Source of the DNA: an uncultured Marinobacter sp. | GTDB taxonomy: Bacteria > Pseudomonadota > Gammaproteobacteria > Pseudomonadales > Oleiphilaceae | Direction: 5' to 3' | Assembly (NCBI RefSeq): GCF_946886895.1 | Contig: NZ_CAMPJO010000008.1 | Location: forward strand, 124,001 to 188,000 | DNA: 64,000 nucleotides | In this document: positions 46,891 through 55,684 of the stretch, piece by piece | How the letters are laid out: the number at the start of each line of letters is the position of its first letter | Numbering within the stretch: the stretch's first letter is position 1 | Made by a program: the position numbers and the translations under genes | Notes under the pieces: generated by a model | Told to the model about the DNA's origin: nothing | What the model saw: only the letters and a program-made list of their open reading frames with translations | The model's database searches: none

Positions 46891-49089
46891 TCAGCGCTCA
46901 ATAACCCGGCGGAACGGTGGCAGGGCGTCCAGCAACAGCTGGCCATAACGCCTGGCCACGATACGGCGATCAAGGATGGTGACCCGACCGGTGTCCTGCT
47001 CGGTTCGTAACAGGCGCCCCACAGCCTGGACCAGCTTGATGGAGGCATCCGGCACGGTGATTTCCATGAATGGATTGCCACCGCGCTGGGTCACCCACTC
47101 AGCCAGACTGGCATCGATCGGGTCATCCGGGACCGAAAACGGCAACCGGGTAATGACCACGTGGTGCAGGTATCGCCCGGGCAAATCGATCCCCTCGGCA
47201 AAACTGGCCACGCCAAACAGCACACTGGGGCGCCCTTCATCCACCCGACTGCAGTGCTGTCGAAGCACTTCACCCTTGGCCATGTCGTCCTGGGTGATGA
47301 TCAGCTCCGGGTAATCGGGCGCCAGGGCGTCTCGCACCTGATGCATCTGCCGCCGCGAGGTAAACAGCACCAGGGTGGCCTTTTCGCCGGCCCAGAGGTC
47401 GGGGAGTCGCTGCACCAGGGCATCCGTAAACGTATCATCGGTCGGCATGGCCGTCATCGCCGGCACTTCCACCGTCGCCATTTCGGCGTACCGGAACGAA
47501 CTCGGCACCACCAGGAAGCGGCTGGCTTCCGGCAACCCGGCCCGGGACTGAAGCCGGTCGAAGCGGCCGAGGGCGGTCAGCGTCGCGCTCGTCAGCACCG
47601 CGCCGTAAGCCCGCGACCAAAGCCGGGAAAACAGCAGATTGTCAGCCAGCACCGGGGAGCTGTAGAGGGTGATATCCTCGGCGTGATCCCAACGCTGACG
47701 CACCGCCCAACGGGCCGCCGGTGGGCTCTTGGCCACCCGGGGTTGCGCCGCTGGCGACTCCTCGCCGGAATCACGCGGTTCCTCGTTGGCGTGCTCCGCC
47801 GGCAACTCACACCAGGCAGTCCAGAGCCGCAACTGATCTTCCGCCCGACTGTGAAAGGAACCGATCACCGGATACCAGGCCTCGGCGGTCTCCCGGTCAA
47901 TGTCATGTTCCTTGCGCTCGTCGAAAGCAGTCTGCAGTTCATCCGCCAGCACACCCAAATGGCGCACCAGGCCGGCGGTTGCCACCCGGGCCTCCGCGGC
48001 CAGCTCACCCAGTGCGGCGGGCAGGGTACCCTCGGGGTACCGCCACTGTGCGGAGCGTCGCTCTTCGTTAAACTCCCAGCCGGTGTTGTTCTCCGCGTCT
48101 TCATAGACCCGGGTCAGCGCGACGTCAACATCGCGGGATGCGGTACTGATCCGGTCCAGTGATTTGGCGCCCTGGGTTGCCGGCGCCAGATAGGGCTGCA
48201 TTTTTGCCAGGGCCTGGGACAGTTGCTTTAACCATTGGCGGGTGGCATTCAGCGGTACCGAGGCCGCGAAGTGATTAAGGGCCTTGTCCGGAAGGTGGTG
48301 TGCCTCATCGAAGATGAACAGGGCATTCTCAGGTTCCGGAAGAATGGCGCCGCCGCCCAGGGCCAGGTCCGCCAGCACCAGGTCGTGGTTGGCGACCACA
48401 ATGTCGGCATCGTCCAGGTCCTTGCGGGCATCGAAGAAGGCGCAACTGTCAAAATAGCTGCAGTGACGATTGGTGCACTGGCGATGATCGGTGGTGACCT
48501 GACGCCAGATATCGTCGGGAATCTGTTCGGGCCAATGGTCACGGTCGCCATCCCACACCCGGGAGCCATAACTGGCAAGCATTTCCTCGAAGAATGCCCG
48601 GGTTCCCGGCTCTTCGCTGGTGGGGCCATCCACGAGAAACAGGGGCATGGTGTCGCTGTCGCCCTGGCCTTCATCGTGCAGCCTGGATTCCAGCCGGGAC
48701 ATGCAGAGATAACGCCCCCGCCCCTTGGCCAGGGTCCAGGTAAAGTCCATCCTGCTGTGTTTTTTCAGGTCCGGCAGGTCCTTGAGCACGATCTGGTCCT
48801 GCAGCGCCACTGTGGCCGTGGAAATCACCAGGGTCTTCCCCAGGGCCCTGGCCACGGGAATGGCAGCAATCAGGTAGGCCAGCGTTTTCCCGGTACCCGT
48901 GCCGGCTTCGACCACGCAGGCGGCCGGAGGTGAGGTCCGCTGGCCATCGTTGTCGGTAATGTCACCCATGTAGCGGGCGATTTCCGCAATCATCAGGCGC
49001 TGGCCGTAGCGGGCCCGGATATCCTTGCCTGCCAGCACATCGCGATAGCTCTGCTGAATCTGTTGCTTGATGTCGTCGGTCAAGGCCAT
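46891..49089 (-). CDS. dinG: ATP-dependent DNA helicase DinG
   Basis: 732 residues, XPD-like superfamily 2 helicase with an iron-sulfur cluster, which unwinds 5' to 3' and resolves R-loops. Walker A is EAGTGTGKTLAYL (about 61-73), the DEAH box is FIFDEAHHLP, and the cluster cysteines are in YLCMSRLE and CTNRHCSYFDSC. Helicase motif VI is AVGRLLRTEQDTGRV. The start shares one base with the gspB stop, so it is coupled to gspAB. In E. coli dinG is under LexA; I see no SOS box here. Confidence 0.95.
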   Translation of the reverse strand: MALTDDIKQQIQQSYRDVLAGKDIRARYGQRLMIAEIARYMGDITDNDGQRTSPPAACVVEAGTGTGKTLAYLIAAIPVARALGKTLVISTATVALQDQIVLKDLPDLKKHSRMDFTWTLAKGRGRYLCMSRLESRLHDEGQGDSDTMPLFLVDGPTSEEPGTRAFFEEMLASYGSRVWDGDRDHWPEQIPDDIWRQVTTDHRQCTNRHCSYFDSCAFFDARKDLDDADIVVANHDLVLADLALGGGAILPEPENALFIFDEAHHLPDKALNHFAASVPLNATRQWLKQLSQALAKMQPYLAPATQGAKSLDRISTASRDVDVALTRVYEDAENNTGWEFNEERRSAQWRYPEGTLPAALGELAAEARVATAGLVRHLGVLADELQTAFDERKEHDIDRETAEAWYPVIGSFHSRAEDQLRLWTAWCELPAEHANEEPRDSGEESPAAQPRVAKSPPAARWAVRQRWDHAEDITLYSSPVLADNLLFSRLWSRAYGAVLTSATLTALGRFDRLQSRAGLPEASRFLVVPSSFRYAEMATVEVPAMTAMPTDDTFTDALVQRLPDLWAGEKATLVLFTSRRQMHQVRDALAPDYPELIITQDDMAKGEVLRQHCSRVDEGRPSVLFGVASFAEGIDLPGRYLHHVVITRLPFSVPDDPIDASLAEWVTQRGGNPFMEITVPDASIKLVQAVGRLLRTEQDTGRVTILDRRIVARRYGQLLLDALPPFRRVIER

Positions 49090-49820
49090 CAGCGTGGACT
49101 CACCCAGTCCCGGACACTGCCAACCCGAAAGCGCTGGCCCTGCTTGCTGAGCACCACGCCATCCTCGGTAATGGTTTCCACCCGGATCCCGTCGAAGCTG
49201 TCGCCGGGGCGAAGGTAGCGATCATTGATCATCACCCGACGCGCCGCAGGGTCTGAGGAATAGATATGGCTGTTGAAAATCAAATCCGGAATACTCTTCT
49301 GAAAGGACACGGGCAATTCGACAAGATGGGGTACTCTGCCCGTGAATTCTGCCTCGGGCAATACCGGAGTGCCACCATTGTCTGATGCTGTCGACGGTGT
49401 AATGACGGTGGGTGCGGCGGGCGTGATCACCGACGGCGTAATGATGGTTGACGTCTCGCTGGCGCCAGGGGCTGTTGCAACAGGGCCCGCCGGCGACTCA
49501 CCAGGCTTGCGACGGGTATCCGCCACCACCGCCGGCGCCTCAGGGGCCGGTACGGTTTCGGCGGCCGGCGATGCATCAGGGGCCTTGGCAGAAGTCGGCC
49601 CAATGGCATCACTGGTCTGGCCAGACACCCTCGCCTGCGGCCAGAACACATACGCCAGCACCAGGGCATTGACCAGCAGCGCCACCGCGACCCAGACCAC
49701 CGGCGACACCGGCTTTTTCCGGGGGCGGTGAATCAGTTGCATGGGCTGCCCCAGATCCGGGATCTTTCCCTGCCGCCGTTCGGTTTCTGATTTTCGCAAG
49801 GCATCAAGTATGTAGGACAT
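49089..49820 (-). CDS. gspB: GspB/ExeB-type general secretion protein
   Basis: 243 residues. N-terminal MSYILDALRKSETERRQGK is the hallmark of GspB, then one membrane helix (about 40-60), a Pro/Ala/Thr-rich periplasmic linker, and the C-terminal GspB domain (about 165-240) with the LP-SF-KSIPDLIFNSHIYSSDP motif. GspA and GspB form an inner-membrane complex that binds peptidoglycan and helps the type II secretin pass through the wall. It starts three bases after the gspA stop. Confidence 0.9.
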   Translation of the reverse strand: MSYILDALRKSETERRQGKIPDLGQPMQLIHRPRKKPVSPVVWVAVALLVNALVLAYVFWPQARVSGQTSDAIGPTSAKAPDASPAAETVPAPEAPAVVADTRRKPGESPAGPVATAPGASETSTIITPSVITPAAPTVITPSTASDNGGTPVLPEAEFTGRVPHLVELPVSFQKSIPDLIFNSHIYSSDPAARRVMINDRYLRPGDSFDGIRVETITEDGVVLSKQGQRFRVGSVRDWVSPR

Positions 49821-49823
49821 GGA

Positions 49824-51485
49824 TCACCCCTTACCGGTCGCCGGAACGGGAACCAGCCTGGGCACGGTGGCGTTGAGGTCGTTGTTGATCTGAATGATGG
49901 TCATGGCGCCGGCAATGCCATCCACGGTCAGCCCCTTACGTTGCTGATACCACCGAATCTGCTGTTCCGCCGGCAAACGCTTTACCCGGGCGTTTTCCGG
50001 GCCGTCAGCGGCATACTTGTTGGCCAGTTCCATCATCCGCGCGCCAATCCAGAGCTGCTCCCCGTTGCCGGCGCCATAGAATTCGTCGCCGGTCTGGTAT
50101 TCGGGCAAACGCCATAACACCCGATATTCCCCGAACCAGAAAGGCTCGAGGCTGGCAAAAGACACGGTGGCTAGCCCTCCAGGCAACACCAGTTCGGCCC
50201 GGTCACCCTGCAGATGCCGAACCACCGCGTAACCCCGGCTACCGGACTCGTCCTGCAGCAGCAGCATGGCCGGGCGGTCGAGAAATTCCAGACTACGGCG
50301 ACTGCCCTGCCGTTCCAGGCAACCCAGCCCCTGTTCACGGGCAAACCCGCACGCCCCAACGGCCTGGCCGGTCGGATAGTCCCGGCCCCATACGCCTAGC
50401 AGCGCTGCAAAAGCCCCGTCAAAATCCAGTAACTGCCCGGGCATGCCGAACGTCTGCAAGGCGGGCGGGGCCGATGTTGGTTCCGGGTCAGAGGGCGACG
50501 CGTCACGCTGAACGGCACCCATGGGCTCGGCCTGCGACCCGGCCGACGTGATGCCCGCCGGTACCCAGCGATCAACCAGCCACGCCGTGGTAATCACAGC
50601 CAACAGCAACAGCGCCAGTACGATCAGGTAGCGGGAACGATCCGGATGTTTCCGCGCGGGTGACAGCAAGGGGCCCACACGGTTACCGCTGACTTCCCGG
50701 GCGGCCTGGCGCACGTGATTGGCGGTAATTTCGTGCTCACCCTCGGCATAGGCGCCCAGCAGGGCCCGGTCACTGATCAGGTTGATCAGGCGGGGAATGC
50801 CCTGGCTTTCCCGATACAGCTTCTGCACCGCCGCCGCGGTAAAAATCTCTCCCCGCATGCCGGCAACGTTCAATCGGTATCTCAAATAGGCCGTCAGCTC
50901 GTCTTTGCCAATGGCATCCAGATGATAGCGCGCAGTAACCCGCTGATTGAGTTGCCGCAGTTCCGGCAACGCCAGTAACTGCTGCAATTCCGGTTGTCCG
51001 AGCAGGACAATCTGCAACAGCTTCTTTTCCGCGGTTTCAAGGTTGGTCAGCAGGCGAAGTTGCTCAAGCACGTCCGCCGAGAGGTTTTGCGCCTCGTCGA
51101 TCATCAGCACCTTGTGCCTGCCCGCGCCGTGGGCCTTCAGCAGATCCTGGTTAATCAGGTCTACAAGTTCCTTGATGCTGGCACCCACCGGGTGACCGAT
51201 CTCCAGCTCATCGCACACGGAAGACAGCAGCTCCCGCGCCGACAACCTCGGATTCAGCACCAGGGCGATGTCCACGTGGTCCGGTGCGTTCTCGATAAAA
51301 CAACGGCTTACCGTGGTTTTTCCGGTGCCGACTTCGCCGGTGATCACAATAAAGCCGCCCTGCCCCTGTACACCGTACATAAGGTGGGCAAGCGCCTCTT
51401 TGTGGCGTTCACTGAGATAGAGATAGCGGGGATCGGGCGCTATGGAAAACGGCGGTTCCCTGAAGCCGAAAAAATCGTAATACAT
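49824..51485 (-). CDS. gspA: GspA/ExeA-type ATPase with peptidoglycan-binding domain
   Basis: 553 residues. N-terminal AAA+ ATPase (MYYDFFGFREPPFSIAPDPR start; Walker A GEVGTGKTT; Walker B KVLMIDEAQNLS), one membrane helix near 285-305, a C39-peptidase-like periplasmic part (GACGFAREQGLGCLE) that seems to lack a catalytic His pair, and a C-terminal peptidoglycan-binding_1 domain (KGLTVDGIAGAMTI). ExeA-type proteins open the wall for secretin assembly. No other gsp genes lie in this window. Confidence 0.91.
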   Translation of the reverse strand: MYYDFFGFREPPFSIAPDPRYLYLSERHKEALAHLMYGVQGQGGFIVITGEVGTGKTTVSRCFIENAPDHVDIALVLNPRLSARELLSSVCDELEIGHPVGASIKELVDLINQDLLKAHGAGRHKVLMIDEAQNLSADVLEQLRLLTNLETAEKKLLQIVLLGQPELQQLLALPELRQLNQRVTARYHLDAIGKDELTAYLRYRLNVAGMRGEIFTAAAVQKLYRESQGIPRLINLISDRALLGAYAEGEHEITANHVRQAAREVSGNRVGPLLSPARKHPDRSRYLIVLALLLLAVITTAWLVDRWVPAGITSAGSQAEPMGAVQRDASPSDPEPTSAPPALQTFGMPGQLLDFDGAFAALLGVWGRDYPTGQAVGACGFAREQGLGCLERQGSRRSLEFLDRPAMLLLQDESGSRGYAVVRHLQGDRAELVLPGGLATVSFASLEPFWFGEYRVLWRLPEYQTGDEFYGAGNGEQLWIGARMMELANKYAADGPENARVKRLPAEQQIRWYQQRKGLTVDGIAGAMTIIQINNDLNATVPRLVPVPATGKG

Positions 51486-51585
51486 GGGTGTCCAGTCTGG
51501 TGCTCAGGCATCGGGAGCGCCGGCCGAAGGCCGTTCCCGGCGTGCTACCGCCGTATCATACCGCCCGGCTCACGGGCCTGTCATC

Positions 51586-53073
51586 TCAGCTGTGCCCGGA
51601 ATCCGTGGCGTTGACGAGCCGGAGCTCCGCAGCCCGGGTATTGCGTTGCTTCAACCGGCGCACACAGCGCTCCAGGGTTTTGGAAATCCGGGCATGGGAG
51701 CGGATCATCGAAATTTTCGGCCAGGTGGCCCGCTCCCCCGCCAGAATCATCTCGCGGACATACGCGGGCTCGGGGTTGGCCAGCATGCGACGATAATCCC
51801 TCATGGTATAGGACGGCGCAATGGTGACATCGCCGGAATAACGCTGGGCCATAATGGTGTATAACTGGCCCGACACTTGCCGCATCAATTCCGGTCGCAC
51901 CCGTTTGCGCAGGTAGTCAAAGACACCCTGGCCGTGAAACTGGAATTCCGATTTCAGAAGGTGCAACGGCAGACTGGCCAGTGACAGTTTTTCATCCCGC
52001 CCACGCCGGTTCAGGAACGGCACCACATGGGGATTGGTCTGGCTGACGATGGTGTAGTTGACATCGTACAGATGCATCAGGCGCTCAATGGGCAGGTCAC
52101 TGACCACCGAGCCATCAACGAATTTCAGTTTCGGCATGTACGGCAGGGTATTCCCGTACAGGTCTTTCTTCATCAGCGTCACCGGCGGGAAAATACCGGG
52201 TACCGCAGCGCTGGCGAGCACGGCACTCCACACCATCAGGTAGGGCGAGGTGTAACCGCACAGCAAGCGGGCCTTCTGGTGGTTCTGCACCGGCGACACG
52301 CTGACGTTGATCGAGCGGCCGGTGCGCTGGTACGCCTCTTCAAAGGTGTATTCCCCGATGTTGGCGCGCAGGCAGTGACGCAGCTGCTCCTGGTCCATCA
52401 GGCCGTCGCCCCGGACAGCGCTGAGCAGGCCCCGCCACTTCCAGGCCTTGAGATCATGGTTTTCCGGGATCAGCATGTCGGGAATTTCGGCATCGGTGTG
52501 CACCCCCAGGATACCGGCAATGATTGCCCCGACACTGGAGCCGGCAATCACCTGGGGCAATAGGCCTTTCTCCCAAAGGGCCTTGATCACCCCGAAGTGG
52601 AACATGCCAAGGGTCGCGCCCCCGCTGAGCAGCAGCGTTGGCCGGCCATAACTGGTGAGGGTGTCCCGGAAAAACTGGAGTTTCTCGGTAACCGGAAAGC
52701 CGGGCACCGGCTGGTCACAGAGATAATCCAGTGATTCGCAGACCTGGGTGATGTACTCCTCGATCAGGTGCTTGGTGCCAACCCGCGAGCGGGTATACAG
52801 CGCCGAATTCCCCATATTGCCAAGATCGTGATGCAAGCCTTCCCGCAGGGCGCGTTTGAGCCGTTCCACGTCGTTCTGCTGGCGATACTGTTTCAGGTTG
52901 CTGAGGCGATCGTAGATCAATTCATAATGGTAGAGATCTGAGGCAAACGCCTCTTTCCATTCGGTGTTGCCTTCCAGAAAATCGAGTTCGAGAGCCGCCG
53001 CTTTCCAGACCTCGTAGTTCGGAGCGTTCGCCAGCATGTTGCGGAATTTGGTGATTCTCGGGTCCCTGATCAC
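51586..53073 (-). CDS. DUF3336 patatin-like phospholipase
   Basis: 495 residues from GTG (GGAGG seven bases upstream). The N-terminal DUF3336 region (about 1-135; helical, YHYELIYDRLSNLKQYR) resembles that of yeast triacylglycerol lipases Tgl3-5. The patatin core has LSGGATLGMFHFGVIKALWE, the nucleophile GSSVGAIIAG and the aspartate DGSVVSDLP. Likely an intracellular lipase acting on storage or membrane lipids. A second patatin of a different type is encoded at 29077-30270. Confidence 0.9.
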   Translation of the reverse strand: MIRDPRITKFRNMLANAPNYEVWKAAALELDFLEGNTEWKEAFASDLYHYELIYDRLSNLKQYRQQNDVERLKRALREGLHHDLGNMGNSALYTRSRVGTKHLIEEYITQVCESLDYLCDQPVPGFPVTEKLQFFRDTLTSYGRPTLLLSGGATLGMFHFGVIKALWEKGLLPQVIAGSSVGAIIAGILGVHTDAEIPDMLIPENHDLKAWKWRGLLSAVRGDGLMDQEQLRHCLRANIGEYTFEEAYQRTGRSINVSVSPVQNHQKARLLCGYTSPYLMVWSAVLASAAVPGIFPPVTLMKKDLYGNTLPYMPKLKFVDGSVVSDLPIERLMHLYDVNYTIVSQTNPHVVPFLNRRGRDEKLSLASLPLHLLKSEFQFHGQGVFDYLRKRVRPELMRQVSGQLYTIMAQRYSGDVTIAPSYTMRDYRRMLANPEPAYVREMILAGERATWPKISMIRSHARISKTLERCVRRLKQRNTRAAELRLVNATDSGHS

Positions 53074-53101
53074 GCGCTAACCTCCGTCGTCACCCCTGGG
53101 T

Positions 53102-53890
53102 TCAGAAATTATCAAGCATCAGATCTTCGCTGTCGCCGCTCGCAAAGGGATCACGCATCACCTTGCCGTCATTAATCAAGAATTCCCGACGCTGGAGAAA
53201 GGCATTGCGAACGAAGATATAGGTATCACCGGAAATAAACCCTTCCGCCGGAATCAGGTCCGCCCGTTTATCAACGACCTGAACAACCCGGGCATAGTAA
53301 ACCTCCGGGCTTTCCACCGTATCCCAGAGTGACGGTAGCACAAAGCCATCCGTTGCGACGCCGGTCAGGTGCCTCGGCGTGGATGGGCCCAGCAGTGGCA
53401 GCATCAGGTAAGGCCCGGAACCGGAGCCCCAGTAACCCAGGGTCTGGCCAAAGTCCTCGGGGCGTTCGGGCAAATCGAACATGGTGGCCACATCAATCAG
53501 CCCGCCAAGCCCGAAGACCGTGTTATAGGTGAAGCGGCCAGCGGCCACCACTGCGGATTCACCCTTCAGCTGAAACAGACTGTTGGCGAAGTTACGGATT
53601 TCCTGCAGGTTGTTGAAAAAGTTGGTGATGGCCCGGTCGGCCAGGTTCGGGACCACGGCGCGATAGGTCTGGGCGACGGGCTTCAGAAACCAGCGATCCA
53701 CGGTCTCGTTAAACCGGAATACCTTTCGGTTCCAGTGTTCGTAGGGGTCCTTCGGGTCAACGGTAGCGGAGCCCGGCGGCGGTGGCTCCTGCACTGTCTG
53801 GGCCAGGACGGATTCGGCGGGAATCAGCAGGGCCAGACCGGCCATCAGCACAAGGGCATGCGGGAAACGCCGGAAAAAAGTCAGTGTCAT
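53102..53890 (-). CDS. mlaA: MlaA/VacJ lipid-asymmetry protein, without lipobox
   Basis: 262 residues from the ATG at 53890; the frame is open to 53956. MlaA sits in the outer membrane with porins and removes misplaced phospholipids toward MlaC. The core DPYEHWNRKVFRFNETVDRWFLKPVAQTY and FFNNLQEIRNFANSLFQLK, YWGSGSGPYLMLPLLGPS is typical. The N-terminus is a signal peptide ending ESVLAQT; no lipobox cysteine is present, whereas E. coli MlaA is a lipoprotein. It lies 28 bases before the DUF3336 patatin. Confidence 0.93.
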   Translation of the reverse strand: MTLTFFRRFPHALVLMAGLALLIPAESVLAQTVQEPPPPGSATVDPKDPYEHWNRKVFRFNETVDRWFLKPVAQTYRAVVPNLADRAITNFFNNLQEIRNFANSLFQLKGESAVVAAGRFTYNTVFGLGGLIDVATMFDLPERPEDFGQTLGYWGSGSGPYLMLPLLGPSTPRHLTGVATDGFVLPSLWDTVESPEVYYARVVQVVDKRADLIPAEGFISGDTYIFVRNAFLQRREFLINDGKVMRDPFASGDSEDLMLDNF

Positions 53891-54032
53891 TGTCAGCTCT
53901 TGGGTTGCAACTCGTCCGTGTGAAATCAAGCGGCCAGGCCGTGCTTGATGATTCATTCGTAATTCTGTTCCTGTTCGTCGAAAATACCGGCCTGTTATTA
54001 TCGTTATTCACACACGGTTCCGGAGAAAGCCA

Positions 54033-54440
54033 ATGTCAGTACCGGGAAATCTTGTCAGCACCCTGGACGCACCCCTACGCTGGGGCGATATGGATGCGTA
54101 TGGCCATGCCAACAATACGGTCTATTTCCGCTTTTTCGAGGAAGCTCGTATTGTGTGGCTTTCATCGCTCGGATTGGGCGGCCCGGAAGAACCTACCGGG
54201 CCCATCATTATAAAGACCAGCGCCACCTTTCTGAAAGAGCTCAGCCACCCGGCGACCGTGGTGGTGAAAACATACGCTGACAAGGCCGGGAATACCAGCC
54301 TGGATACCTACCATACGCTGACAGACGCCGAGACCGGCGTGGTGTATGCGGAGGGGTATGCAAAAATCGTCTGGTTCGACCGCACCCGCCGCAGCTCCAC
54401 CCGATTGCCGGAATCACTCCGGGCTCTGGCAACCGGGTAG
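54033..54440 (+). CDS. Hotdog-fold acyl-CoA thioesterase
   Basis: 135 residues, 4HBT type. RWGDMDAYGHANNTVYFRFFEEAR holds the catalytic aspartate and the typical GH-NN sequence. Such enzymes hydrolyse acyl-CoA or acyl-ACP; chain preference cannot be read. GGAG lies upstream of the ATG. It diverges from mlaA (142-base gap) and converges on a KAS III gene 8 bases away. Confidence 0.9.
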   Translation: MSVPGNLVSTLDAPLRWGDMDAYGHANNTVYFRFFEEARIVWLSSLGLGGPEEPTGPIIIKTSATFLKELSHPATVVVKTYADKAGNTSLDTYHTLTDAETGVVYAEGYAKIVWFDRTRRSSTRLPESLRALATG

Positions 54441-54448
54441 CAGCGCGA

Positions 54449-55570
54449 TCAGCGGCGGCGCACAACCACACTGCCGATGGAGTAGCCGGCACCGAATGAG
54501 CAGATGACACCGAGGTCGCCGGCTTTCAAGTCATCCTGGTGCTTGTGAAAGGCAATAATGGAGCCGGCTGAGCTGGTGTTGGCGTATTCGTCCAGAATAA
54601 CCGGCGCCTCGTCTTCACTGGCGTCCCGGCCCAACACTTTCCGGGAAATCAACTGGTTCATGTTGAGATTCGCCTGGTGCAGCCACATTCTGCGCAGATC
54701 ATCAGGAGCCAGTGACAGCCCTGAAAGTTGCTGAAGAATGGTCTCGGCCACCAGCGGCGACACTTCCTTGAACACCTTCCGGCCCTGCTGGATGAAGAGT
54801 TTGTCCGGCTTGCCAATACCAGACTCATCTCCCCGGTTCAGAAAACCGAAATTGTTGCGAATATTGTTGGAAAATTTCGTCACCAGGCGGGTGCCCAGAA
54901 TCTCGAACCCCTGCCCCGGGCGGGTGTCTTCCTCCCGCTCCACGAGGATGGCCGTACAGGCATCACCAAAAATGAAATGGCTGTCGCGGTCGCGAAAATT
55001 CAGGTGACCGGAACAGATCTCCGGGCTGACCACCAGCACGGATCGGGCCGCGCCGTTTTCCACGGAGTTGACGGCTGCCTGCACGCCGAACGTGGCCGAA
55101 CTGCAGGCCACGTTCATGTCGTAGGCGAATCCCTCTATGGCGAGCGCCTGCTGCACCTCGATGGAAATGGCCGGATACGGGCGCTGCATATTGGAGCAGG
55201 CAACAATCACGGCATCGACATCCACGGTGCTCTTCCCCGCCCGTTCCAGCGCCTGCCGACAGGCCGCAACGGCCATATCACATTGCACCGAGGGTTCGTC
55301 ATTGCCCCGCTCGGGTAGGTGCGGTGCCATACGTTCAGGATCAAGAATGCCGATCTTGTCAACGACATGGCGGCGCTTTATGCCAGACGCCTTTTCAATG
55401 AAGGCCGAGGACGAGGGCTGCAAAGCCTCCCGCTCGCCCCGTTCTATGGCCCCGGCATGCTCGGCGTTGTACAACTCGACAAACCGGTTGAAGGCTTCCA
55501 CCAGTTCGTCGTTATCGATGGTTGCCGGCGGTGTGTAGAGACCGGTTCCGCTGATGACGGCTTTAATCAC
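54449..55570 (-). CDS. Beta-ketoacyl-ACP synthase III-like protein (FabH family)
   Basis: 373 residues, longer than FabH (about 320) because of an N-terminal insertion (about 25-90). The catalytic triad is complete: Cys in NVACSSATFG, His in HQANLNMNQL and Asn in EYANTSSAGS, so it should condense acyl groups with malonyl-ACP. Close relatives of this longer type exist in Pseudomonas beside the canonical enzymes; the primer used is not evident. Possible roles are fatty acid initiation or shunting acyl-CoA into synthesis. Confidence 0.87.
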   Translation of the reverse strand: MIKAVISGTGLYTPPATIDNDELVEAFNRFVELYNAEHAGAIERGEREALQPSSSAFIEKASGIKRRHVVDKIGILDPERMAPHLPERGNDEPSVQCDMAVAACRQALERAGKSTVDVDAVIVACSNMQRPYPAISIEVQQALAIEGFAYDMNVACSSATFGVQAAVNSVENGAARSVLVVSPEICSGHLNFRDRDSHFIFGDACTAILVEREEDTRPGQGFEILGTRLVTKFSNNIRNNFGFLNRGDESGIGKPDKLFIQQGRKVFKEVSPLVAETILQQLSGLSLAPDDLRRMWLHQANLNMNQLISRKVLGRDASEDEAPVILDEYANTSSAGSIIAFHKHQDDLKAGDLGVICSFGAGYSIGSVVVRRR

Positions 55571-55684
55571 GCTAACCCCACGTCATAAATGAAATAACAG
55601 AAAGACTGAAACGTCACACTGTCGGAAATATTAACACAGTCTTGTTGATTTGCCTGTGGCCCGGATGCACTCTCACAACCGGCA

